A DNA stretch of 64,000 nt from Nelumbo lutea (lineage: Eukaryota > Streptophyta > Magnoliopsida > Proteales > Nelumbonaceae): assembly GCA_022828595.1 (NCBI GenBank), contig JAKGHH010000002.1:70652383-70716382 (forward strand), written 5' to 3'. The notes beneath the pieces were generated by a model. The model saw only the letters and a program-made list of their open reading frames with translations, did no database searches and was not told the origin of the DNA. The translations under genes were made by a program, and so were the position numbers. Positions 11,601 to 23,600 of this stretch are shown here, one piece after another (within the stretch, counting starts at the first letter, position 1; each line of letters starts with the position of its first letter).

Positions 11601-14600
11601 CTTTATTGCCACAACCAACATCAAACCTGATAAATTGAAGAAAGGTTGATAATACCTCAAAGCTTGCCTTCCAGGGAGAATTTGGAGCTGCATTGGAAGC
11701 TAGTTTTGCATCCCAACCATTATATGCTTCACCATGAATGCTTTTAATGACCCTATGCCACAACCTATCTTCTTCACAAGGGAATCTCCACAACCATTTC
11801 CCTAGAAGGGCCTTATTTTCTTCAAAATGTTCCCTATACCTAGGCCACCCTACTCCTTAGGGTAACAAACTTGCTCCCACTTCACTTAAAGATCCTTCTT
11901 TTCATTGCCAGGTTCCCACAAAAAATCCCCCATAATCTTCTCCAACTTACTATCTATTTTCACCGGGATCTTAAAGGTGGAAAGAATGGTGTTCGCATAA
12001 AAATTCTTCATTCCGATAATGGCAGAGAGTACTTCTATACACTTTTTTCAGCAATATTTGGAACAACACAGCATTATTCATCAAACTTGCTATGCTTACA
12101 CCTCCACAATAAAATGGAGTGGTTGAACAAAAGAATCGTCATCTACTTGAGATTGCTCAGTCACTTTTGCATCATGTGAGTGTTCCCAAGCATTTTGGAG
12201 TAATGTACTTGCATCATGTTCCCTTCCTAGTTTTATTTCCTACTTTATCTTCTTTTCCTCTCACTCCTAGGGTTTTTGGTTGTGTTTGTTTTGTTCATAA
12301 TCTAGGGCCTGGGATGGACAAATTGGATGCACAATCTACAAAGTGTGTCTGTCTTGGCTATTTTAGGACCCAAAAAGGGTCTACGTAGTGTTTTAAAATT
12401 GAAAGGCACAAAAAAGTGCAAGGACCATTTTGCACCCAAGGTGCAAGGCAAGGTGTGTGCCTTTTTGAAGCAAGGCACAAAATGCCAAAAAAATCTTAAA
12501 AAAAACAAAAATAAATAAAAATAAAATGCAAATTATTAAAATATTACGAATATAAACTTAAATTTTAAACCTATTATCTCAAATTAAAATACATAAACAT
12601 AACATGTAAAACATATTTAAAATGGAAATTTAAAAATAAAATCACGCATAACATATAAAATATATTCAAGAATGTAAGCTCTTAATCTCTTTATTCTTTT
12701 TCCCAATTGCATTACTTCAAATAGCTAATGTGATGTGTTAAAAATTATGCACTCTTGATGGCATAATGTATCAAACTCTTAATCCCTAAAAAAATAAAAT
12801 AAAATAAAAATAAAAAATAATAATAATAATTTATAACTTTAAGTGTCTTTTAAATTATATCTTTTATTAGGATGAATGAATAAGCAACATTAACAAATAT
12901 GGGGTTTTTACAGCTTTGCCAATGGTACTTTCCCAAATGCATATAGCTTGGAATAACCTTGTGTCCCTGTATATATTCTAGTAAGCAAGTATATTCATAT
13001 ATGTTGTATCTGCAATACCTCAGGTGTCGTCCCTAAGAAAAGGATCCTCTCCCATGCAACTCTCTGCCAGTGGATAGAATAGTGAAATCTATACTCCATA
13101 CTTTAATGGCATAATGTATCAAGATACCTATGAACTCATCTCCTGCTGTAATCCAACAGGCAATTCTGAAGGTAATCAAGGAAAATTGTAATTATAATGA
13201 TCAAACTCTGTTAGCAAATATCCTAAAATTACTCTCCTCAAAAATGGTCAAAAAACAGCAAGAGTATATCTCCAGTCTCCACATAATCTTTCTTTCTATT
13301 GATGAAGGGCAAAATTCCTCTCAAGAGTTCCTAAGCCTTCTAACCCACATCTGAACTGACATATCAGATATGCACTACCACCTAGAGTTGAGGGCCACAA
13401 AATAATTGTAAATCCTAGTAATGAAAACAGATAAACCACAATGGTGCACAACATTAGGTATATATATTCACAATTTCTCAAGCTCCAAGTTCTGTGAAAA
13501 AGAATAAAACATAAAAATACAAACATGAAATTAGAGTATCTTCAAAGCAATAGTGATATAGGATATCCAGAGTTATTCCTGCTTATCCTTGGAAATGCAA
13601 CAGCTCACTTTGGAGTAACAATGTTGACTTAATGGGTTCATGGCTACATAAATAACCATAATGGAAATTGCAACTAAAGGTGTTCGCACATTAGCAATCA
13701 ATTAGTAGTTGTATTGTGGATACTACCACTTATCAGTTTCATGTCTTACCACCACGTAGACCTCCATAAATATAAATCAAGTCACCAACAGCAGCTGCTG
13801 CATGCCTACAACGCCTAGTCAATTCAACTGCAGCATCTCCTCCAGCTGCATCGGCACTATATCTACCCGTCCTGGGACTAGTAACAACAGATTTTGTGTC
13901 ACACCAGACTCCAGCTGCAGTATCCAGCACTACAAAGAGAAACACTGTACATGTAAGATGATTGTACAGAATCAACAATTGTAATAAGACAAGAATCCTT
14001 CACCTGCTTTATAAAAGAACAAATAGAAAGAACAAAATAACAGAAGATGTGAAATATTACATCTTCTATCTGTAATTCCATAGAAAAATTTGGGATTTAG
14101 GCCCATCTATTTTATTTAAGAACACAATAAGTTCAATATCATGGCTTTCCAAGTGATGAAATAGATAGATCAGAAGGTATTGTTGAGTGGAAAATAACAG
14201 AATCATATAGGGTCGAGTACCAAGCAACAGGAAATAAGGTAATAAAAATTCATTCATGTTGCAACCCACTCATTTGGAAGGGGTCAACTAGTCAACAAAC
14301 ACAAACTAATTGGTCAATACACATGATATGCTCACTTGGGATGACTCAGCATTAACTAAGTCAACTAGACAACCTAGTCAACCAAAGTCATTTTAAAATT
14401 TTATTTGTTTGTGTTTATCTGTAATTAGTTAAAATAAAATCATATATACTATTATTTGGTACATTCATTCTAATTACTTTAAGCATTTTAATTGCACATG
14501 AATGGTTGATGGTATATAAAATGAATAAGGCAATAATAAGAGAAAACAGTGGAAGAGTTTTTTTTAGATAAGTAAACAAGTATTTATTAAATACCAAGAG

Positions 14601-17600
14601 AATAAGCATTAGAAGCATCCCACAGAGAGGCACTCTCACACAAACTTGATAATAAAAGTACCAAAAACAATTACAGCTGAGCCCAATGCAAACTGTCCCT
14701 ATTGACCCCTTGTTTAGCTAACCATCTGCCATATCATTAGCTGTTCTCCTAACCATCTGTCCCTATTCATAATTTAAAATTTCTCATCTCATCCCTAAAA
14801 CACCAAACAATAGACTCAGGATCCTTCAGCCACCCTATCACCATTTTTGAGTCCCCTTCAATCTCCATTCCACCTTAATGGAATCCCCCACTCCCACTAG
14901 ACCGGAAAATAGTGCAATGATAATCCCTTCTTTATTTATCAGCACCCCCCCCAATGCCTCAAGGGCCTGGGTTGCCTTGACTGCTCCCATCAAAATGTAG
15001 TTTTACGAAGTCTGCAACTGGGGTTTTCCAATTAAAGTCTTTTCTTCTTTTTTGGAAGAACTTCTGGCCACTACCCCCCAATTTCCCCAAATATCATCAT
15101 AGGACCAAGACGAAAAAAATCCACGGTCCTAAGCCAATGGATCACTCTTACCAATATGCAGTCTATTATCGCTTCTATGCATCTCTCCTTTCCTGAGAAA
15201 ATTCTGTTATTTCTTTCTTCCCAGAGAGTCCATATTATCGCTGCTCTATCACTTTTCCACATAATCCTACCACTCCTTTTAGGCAGAACAAAGGTTCAAG
15301 GGTCAAAAATCTTATCTACCTCCATTGGCAAAGACCACCTGCAACCAAACAAAGAGAAAAGCCAACCCCATATATTAGCAGCAAGGGACAAGATATTAGT
15401 AAGTGGTAACAATTTTCTTCATTGGATTTACAAAGGGTGCACCAGTAGGGATAAGCATAAAAAGGGTCTTCTTTTTTGTAGAAAGCCCATAGTGTTGATC
15501 TTCCCATGGTACGCTTCCCAACAAAAGTTTCCAATTGGTAGGGACAGGCCAATACCACACTTCTTTAGTTGGGAAAGGTTGAGGAGAAGACAAACAAAGA
15601 GAGTTGAAAAGAGAAGCACAAGAAAAAAGACCTTTAGGATGAGGAACCTAGATACGCTATCCGGTTTGGTAGGATCCAAGCAGATGGAGTAAAGAAGTTG
15701 CAAAGGCCCATTCAACTCTACCATTTCAGCATCCCTCAACTCTCTTTAGAAACCAAAATCCCAATTATGATTCAATGGAAGGATAGGAGGAACAATATAA
15801 TCCAAGACACGCTTGTTTTTGTACAAGGAAACTGAGTAAAGGGAAGGGAACAGATCCTTAAGAGTTGAAGAACCAACCCAAAAATCTTCCCAAAACTTCA
15901 CAGCCTCCCTGGAACACACATCATACCTGATGAAGCTGAGAAACTGGTGAAGAAATCATAATTGTCAAGGCGACGCCTAGGCGACAAGGCACCCTTGGAG
16001 TCTCGCCTCTCCTAATCACCAAGCAGTTTTCTATAGAGTGTTATAACAAACTTTTATATTCTTAATTTTTTGAGGTTATAATTATAAAATAGACATTTTT
16101 AAACTAAAATACTCTTTTTGTATGTTTATATACTATGTTCTTTTTGTTATTTTCTTATTTGTTAGGGTTTAATCAACACAAACATTGCTAAATGCTGTAT
16201 TGAACCCTAAAGACTTCAAAACCTGAACCAATAAGTAAGAAAGAACATAAAATGCTGTCTAATGAACACATTTTATTTTTTTTCTTTACTAATTTTGTGT
16301 TTTTATATACTAATTTCTTCTTCTTTTCCTATAACAGAAATAGGGGTTCAGCACCTATATATTTTGATTTTTCTTTTCTTTCTTTTTCTTCTCAAGAATA
16401 TGTTGGAATATGTTGATTTTCTATACTTTAACATTAAGTTTATACTTTTCTTATGAAAATTATGAATATTTATTAAGGAAATATGATTATGGAACCTAGG
16501 GAACTACCCTAGGATACATGTTTTTACTTGAAAAAAAATCCATCGCCTGGGGACGCCTAGGCGCCCCCTGTCACCTAGCCTCGCCTTGGCACCTTGAAAA
16601 CTATGGAAGAAATCCATGAATAGCTTTCCATGGTGAGGCCATGGTAGCCCGAAGAGAAACTCCTGCATCCCATCCAGAGTTCATCCTACCATGAATTCTA
16701 GTAATCACCTGGTGCCACAATCTGTCCCTCTCCAAAGGCCACCTCCAAATCCATTTACCTAACAAAGCAAAGTTCTTTTTATTTACATTACCCAAACCCA
16801 ACCCTCCCTCCTTTAGATATTTAGTCACGATTTTCCATCTCAATAGGTGATCTTTTTTCTCCTCCCCTGGTTCCCTTAGGAAATCCCTCCTTACCTTCTC
16901 AATCTTCCTAGCTTCCTTCTATGGAATCCTTAACACTGACAAATAATATAATGGCAGGTTTGCTAGAATTGATCTAATCAAAGTAATTCTCCCACCCAAA
17001 GATATGTAGTTCCTCTTCCACGCTACTGTCTTCTGCACACCTTTCTAAAATTGGCGACTAAAAACTACTCTCTTTAGGATTTGCTCCTAAAGGAAGCCCC
17101 AAGTAGGTCACAGGCCAACTAGAAATGGAACACTAAATCCTCTCTACAATAGCATCTAGTTCTCTATCCCCCTAATTAATCCTCACAATGCAACTCTTTT
17201 CAAAATAAACTTCGAAATTCAAGAAAGCTTCAAATTTTTTCACCAAACTCTTCATATGCCCTACCAACCTTTATTCATTCCCTTCACAAAATATTAGAGT
17301 TCTTCCAATTAGTTGTATGCTGGTAAAAGTAGCCATAGACAAAGGGACAACCAAATAATCAAAGGTTGCACTCTTTCTTTGAAAAACAAACGCGTTATTC
17401 CCTATCCTAGCCCACCCAGCCTGCCTTTTTCTATATTTTCTAAACAAAGATTGTAAATCAAATTTTATATATCATTCTTTTACTGCATTCTTGTAATGAC
17501 ATTAACTTATGAATGACAATGCCTTGTATTTTTTTGATCAATAACATCACTTTATTGCTTTAATAAAGAAAGAATAATATATACAAATCAATGTCTTATA

Positions 17601-20600
17601 TTTAGAACACATCTTTTGCAATCGACCAGTCAGCACCTAGACACCAACTAGTCATCACATTGACTAGGGATGCAAAAATGCTTTTTTTTTTTATAATTGC
17701 AGAAATGCTAATAATTGCCCCACTGCATTAATGACACTGATATGTATATAATAAGTTAATAACACATACACACATGAATACAACTCCACACCAAGCCAGG
17801 CCTAGAAGCATTGGGCCCAAGCCCAAAAAAATGTGGGCTGAACTAGGAACCCCTAATCCAAGGCTTGGACAAATAAAACCTTACTATTTTTTATCCAAAA
17901 AAAATATATCACCTCTATTCCAAAGGCTTGCACAAATTTATTATTGTACACAGTCTCAAGACAAAACTTCATAAAAAACATAATGCACCTTCCTCCACAA
18001 AAGCTTTTGCTCAAAACCACTGAATCCCGCCAATTTAACTATGATTTTTGCATTGACTTATCTGTGTCATCACAATCCATGCATGCTCAAGTGATATTAT
18101 GAGATCCACTTTGATAGACAAGTCTATAATTTGTATATTTGCATTGATATGGGATCATAGGTAGAAACCCCTAGAGTACCAAAAAGAGAACCAAGGGAGA
18201 AACAAATGAGATTTTTGATAAAGAGTTCAACAATCATCAATCTATAGCAGTAGAAGGCGACTGTGTAATGACAGGAAACTGATACCTTTTCTCATCTTAG
18301 TAACTATGCCTATCTAGTCTTGAAATCCTTGGCCAGGCACAAGGACATCTTAAAAAACAAAAATAAAACAAAAAACAAAAAAATAAATAAATAAAATTCT
18401 AGTAGTCAAAATCCATTGGGACATCTCATATAGTACTCTACAAATGCAAAGGAGGAATAATATGGTGCTATGTGTGCTTAAAAGTGATGACACGAGTTTA
18501 GAACCAACACAAGGAAAAATCCCCTGAAATATGGCACATGAAGGCTGCAGTAAACAGGAAGAGAATGGTAGAGAAGATGGAAAAGAAAAAACATAACAAT
18601 CCAAGGATAGAGTGACCACTTAAGCATGAAGGAACCACATGTTTGAGATCTATGAAGACAGGGAAGTACCTGCTACACTTGATGAATCTTCTACCATGCG
18701 GCCACCACCAAGTGCCCCTCCGGATACATGAAGCCGTGCATTTACGAAAACCTAGAAAAAATGAAATGTAGGTGAAAATAAAGAAATAAAATGCAAGTGG
18801 GTTCTGTTTCAAAAGGACGAGATAAAAATAAAACCAACCGCTGCATGTTGATATCTTGGTGATGGAGAGACGCCAGGTGCTATGGCCCACTCCCAACGAC
18901 CATCCCTATGTTTGGCAAGACCATATGCCTGAGCCAGCGGCTACAAGAACAATAAAAGGAAAAAATAAAGAGTTGTATAGTTTTTTATACTACAAAGACA
19001 TACTGATAGAAAAGATTAATTAACAGAAAACTCATTGAGTAACGGATATGGTACATCTCTTAAACTAAAAGCTAATTTTTTCTTTTTTTTTCTTTTTTTT
19101 TTTTTGAGAATATGTTAAGTATACTTTCATTAAAAAACAGAGACCTTACAATAATCAAGAACTAAACCGCCATTCCTTTTGTGTTTACAAAAAGATTTTC
19201 ATAATCAAACAGAGAACTTAATTTGATCTATCCCTTCTTATCTGATGAGCTGCTGTCCAGCAGTCCAGGAAAATAGTTTGCCCACTATTTTTTGCCACTC
19301 ATCCTCAATTTGACAGCCTTTGTTCCAAAAGACTCTTGAGTTCATCCAATTTATTCATGATACATACAACATCAACAATATTATCAACAGGTCAACTTTG
19401 TTCACATAGTTGTCAAGGGCCTCAAGGAGTCTAGGGCAATTCAGGGTGATAGTGGGGCACCTAGTCAATGCCTAAGCCATAAGAATTTAATAAAATAAAC
19501 CAACAACTTTTGACTAGTTCTCTCAAAAAAAATGTTCAAGACATGAATAATTGCACTAGAAAGGTGGAACAAAGAAGCAAAACTACAACCACTACTTCAA
19601 ATCTCCCTCATCAATCAACCTCTTGAAATGATTCATAGATCTAATGTGATTGGCAGCTCCACATGACACACAATCTTCAATGAGTAACAACTTCCAAGCT
19701 CTAAGTATGGCATCCATAAAGGTTTTATACATTTTTACAAGGTTAACATCATAACAAAAAAAATCAATATATTTCATAATATTTCCATGATATATTTTCA
19801 CTTCCAAGGGTATCAAACAAAATACTACTAGAGTCAACATATTCCCCAATGAAAACTACTGGCACAATGTGCTTTGGTGGTTTTAGAGTTGTTGTTCTCT
19901 TAGGTGATTCCTGGCACAATGTGGAGTACACAAGATTTTTTATGGTAAAAGTAAAAATCATTGAAAAGAAAAAGATAGAAAAAGGTGAAGATATTTCACC
20001 ACAAAGAATTACATCAAAAGATGCTCCAGCCACAAAAGAAGCAAAAGAATAAACTACCAGTTACAAACTTGGGAGGATCTCTAGTTACAAGAGACTCGTC
20101 TTAAACTGCAGTTCCCTCTGTTTTATACCCTGTCTAACTACAATCTTGAGCCTGTCTCTGAAATTGGGACACCCTCCCCCTTTGAGATAAACTGGGACTT
20201 TGGTTTTAGGAGCAGCTTGAGGGTTAATAAATGTGAATCCCTTGTTGAGTTACTGGCCAAATTGGACTGTCTTTTTGGACCAAAATTTGGAGGACAGTAG
20301 AATATGGTCAATCTCTTCCAATGGTTTCTTTACCTGTGCATCGCTCTTCAAAGCCCTCATAAAGTCCAATCCTCTGGGGGAGAACTTCCTAGTGAAAGAT
20401 TTTTGATAAATACTTGTGGCACGCTCCAAAAAAGAAGGCCTAATAATGACTATATTCTCATATGTGCTTTCTTTGCAAAACAAGTGATGAAACCACTCCC
20501 CACTTACTAATTTCTGTGCTTTGTGTTTGGGAGTACTACTCTATCTTTGGTTACAGGTGAGTTCCTCCTCAAGATGTGAGTCTCTTCAATCCAAGCTTCC

Positions 20601-23600
20601 TAAGACAACCAAGGAAGAGAGGGACAATTATGTGGAGGACAGTCAGCACAGCAGTGGTTAGAACTTGGAACTATATGGGAAGAAAGGAATGAGAAAAGCA
20701 GGTCTAAGGAGGAGATAATAGAGAGTACAAATGTTACAGTTGCACATTGGGAAAAGACAATAAAAAAATTTCAAATATTCTCAGCAGATGAAATAATAAG
20801 AACATGGGCTGATGTGGTACAATCTTTCAAAGAAAAAGATAGGGTGATCTTGAAATGGAAATCTCCAGCAAACAATAGAACAAAACTGAATTTTGATGGG
20901 AGTGTTTAGAGACTCCTCAGGCAGGGTGGTGGCTTTGTAATCAGGACCTAGTGGAGTTGGAGATTTGTTGAAAGCTGAACTGTTGAGTTTGCTACAAAGA
21001 GTAAGATTAGAAAAGCTATCTAGCTTCCAATAGTTGAAAGTAGAAGGGGGTTCAAAACTGGTCATATCTTGGACAGGGTGCAACTGCCCAGTCCCTTGGA
21101 TCTACAGGCACACCGCCTTTAGGGAGATAGAATGCCTATAAAGGGAGTTGAATATCACCTTTAATTGGGTTAGAAGAACTACAAATGGGATGGTGAACTC
21201 ACTATTTAATAAAAAATAGTGATCCATTTTGTAATTTTGGGTTGTTGGAATCCTCCAACCTGTTTGTACTAACTCTCAGTCACATATTTAATAAAACTTT
21301 CTTTACTTAACCAATAAATAAATAAATAAACTACATGTTACAAAATTCTAAAGTCAACCACAAGGGCACAACTCCCCAAAATCAATACTGCTCAAATTTT
21401 GAACTCAAAATGAGCAAGGGCCCAATCAACAATTGAAGGCCCAATGACTAACTTGACTTCACTTGTCTTGTCTTCAAAAATCGCTGGTTTCATTCCCTCC
21501 AAATGCTCCAACAGACCACAAAAGGAATGATGCTCCAAAAGATTTTAGCTTTGTTGCTGTCTGCCAATTTTGGCTACTTGGAGAAGATCTCCTTACGATG
21601 AACCAGAGTCAGCAAAGACACTTCAAATAATACAGAGAAGAAAGAGAAAACCACCTGCCCTAGATTGAATTAATAAATGAAATGCATCTTCCTCATGCTC
21701 TTTGCACATGACGCATCTAGTTGGAAAAATCCCCTTGACTTGAAGTGATCTATAGTGAGAAACTGAGAATACTACCCAGCAAAAGTAACTAAGTGGAAGC
21801 CCTGAGGAGGATTTGGATTTCTCGAAACACCTAAGATGCTGCTATTCTCCATCTGACCTTTCATCAAAGTATTATGAAAAGATTTAATAGAAAATTCCCC
21901 ATCTCTACACACTCTTTCCACCACCTGGCATCAGGTTTACAAACATCCACCTTGACTTCTTCCAACCTGGCAAATAATGTTGCACATTCATCCAACTCTC
22001 CATCCAATCATGGATGTCTGAAAATTGAAGACCACAGTACCACACAACTTGATTTCTTCTTACTTCAAAACACAAACTTACAAAAACATTCTCCACGCTC
22101 AACTTGTACAACCAAGGGCAAACCTCACACAACTTTCCATTTCTACACCATGCATCTTCCTAGAATCCTAATCTACTACACCCCCCACAACAAACTTGGA
22201 GCAGCTGGAAAATTCTGTCTAGCAATCACTTTGCAAACATTCACCCCATAAGAAGACACCTCTCTCATATCTCAAGCAAAATTCACCCATCTTCTTAGGC
22301 AACAATATATAGATATGTGGAGAAGCAGTATTACCACTTAATGGACATGATGACCAACTTGAGCCAGCTCAAAATTCTTTTCAGACATGACATGAAATCT
22401 TAGCTTTTGTTTGTGTAATAGTGTTTGGTTGATTCATTATAATCATTAGCACTTTTTTTGAATTTCAACTTTACTTATTCTTTTATGTAACCTTAACTAC
22501 TAAAGTTTACGGGACAACTTTGCAGCACATTGTTTTGTCTATTAACCTTATTTTATTGGCTATTTTCATGATTTGGAATAAGATAATAATCTATAAGGGT
22601 GCACCTATGCTTCTTTTATAAAAACGCCATTATCTGAGCTCTTGGTAGGGGTCGGCCTTGGGTAATTTTTTTTGTGATTGGTTACATACCTAACCTATGC
22701 TTCGTTTCATAATTATCATTGTATGTTTCCATATATTTCATGATATTTCCGCTTTCCACCATATTCCATATATATGATTTCTCATGTTTTTGATTTCTAC
22801 AATTTCCACCATATTCCATATATAAATTTTTTTTGTGATTGGTTACATACCTAAGCCTATGCTTCCTTCCTTTCATAATTATCATTGTATGTTTCCATAT
22901 ATTTCATGATATTTCCACTTTCCACCATATTCCATATATATGATTTCTCATGTTTTTGATTTGTATGATTTCCATATATCTTATGCCAAATGTGACACGT
23001 ATGGTTGAGTCCAAGGTATTTGTTTTTAAGGAAGGAAATCAGGAGATGTGATCAGTTCTGGTTGAAGATCAGGGAAGTAGGGAATGCAACGATTTTCTTG
23101 GATCTGAACCTGATTGAATGGTTTAAGGGTTTCATCGATGGTGCAATTTATATAGACTCAAAAGCACATTGGAAGGATCCAATTAAAATTCCAAGCAAAA
23201 GATTTGTAAGTGGAGAGGAAGGAAAATGCTAAAGGAATATTTATCTGCTGCAAGGATTTTTTTTGAAAACAAGGATGACAATTGATTTTTATTCCTCAAG
23301 GGAGAGAAGGTCAAAGGGATGGATGGATTTTACTTCCCTCTTACAAGAGCAGGTTGTTAGATTCAAACAAGAGAAGGCAAGCGAACGATGGAAAGATTTG
23401 CTGATTGCGAAATCATCTACAGGAAGTGGCAGGTTGGGACTTGTTAAGGAAACTATTAAGAAGTTTTTTTAAGATCGAGGACTCAAGCTTAATTTTCCCG
23501 TTTGGACATGATTCGGCTCTATTTGATTTTGGCATCGCATGATTCGCATCATATAACTTTACGGCAGTCTCGATCTCTACAGTCCAGGGGGTGTTTCAAG

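Larger units (their letters stand above)
6895..12382 (+). mobile_element. decayed Ty1/Copia retrotransposon with three nested insertions, 3' end lost
   Basis: The 5' LTR (6895-7188) is followed directly by a primer-binding site, a gag frame with the Copia N-terminal/UBN2-type domain, a GAG-pre-integrase region and an integrase, all plus strand. The polyprotein is broken by many stops. Its frame resumes on both sides of a hAT element (8116-9019), a short MITE-like insert (about 9378-9521) and a minus-strand LINE (10066-11976). Integrase coding ends near 12382, where AT-rich sequence starts; no RT, RNase H or 3' LTR was found. It lies antisense in the largest BSL intron. Confidence 0.85.

Noticed and set aside
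18350..18896. 89- and 132-residue minus-strand frames
   Set aside because: They run through BSL exons 8/9 borders in the wrong frame and through intron sequence; the spliced BSL exons explain the conservation.
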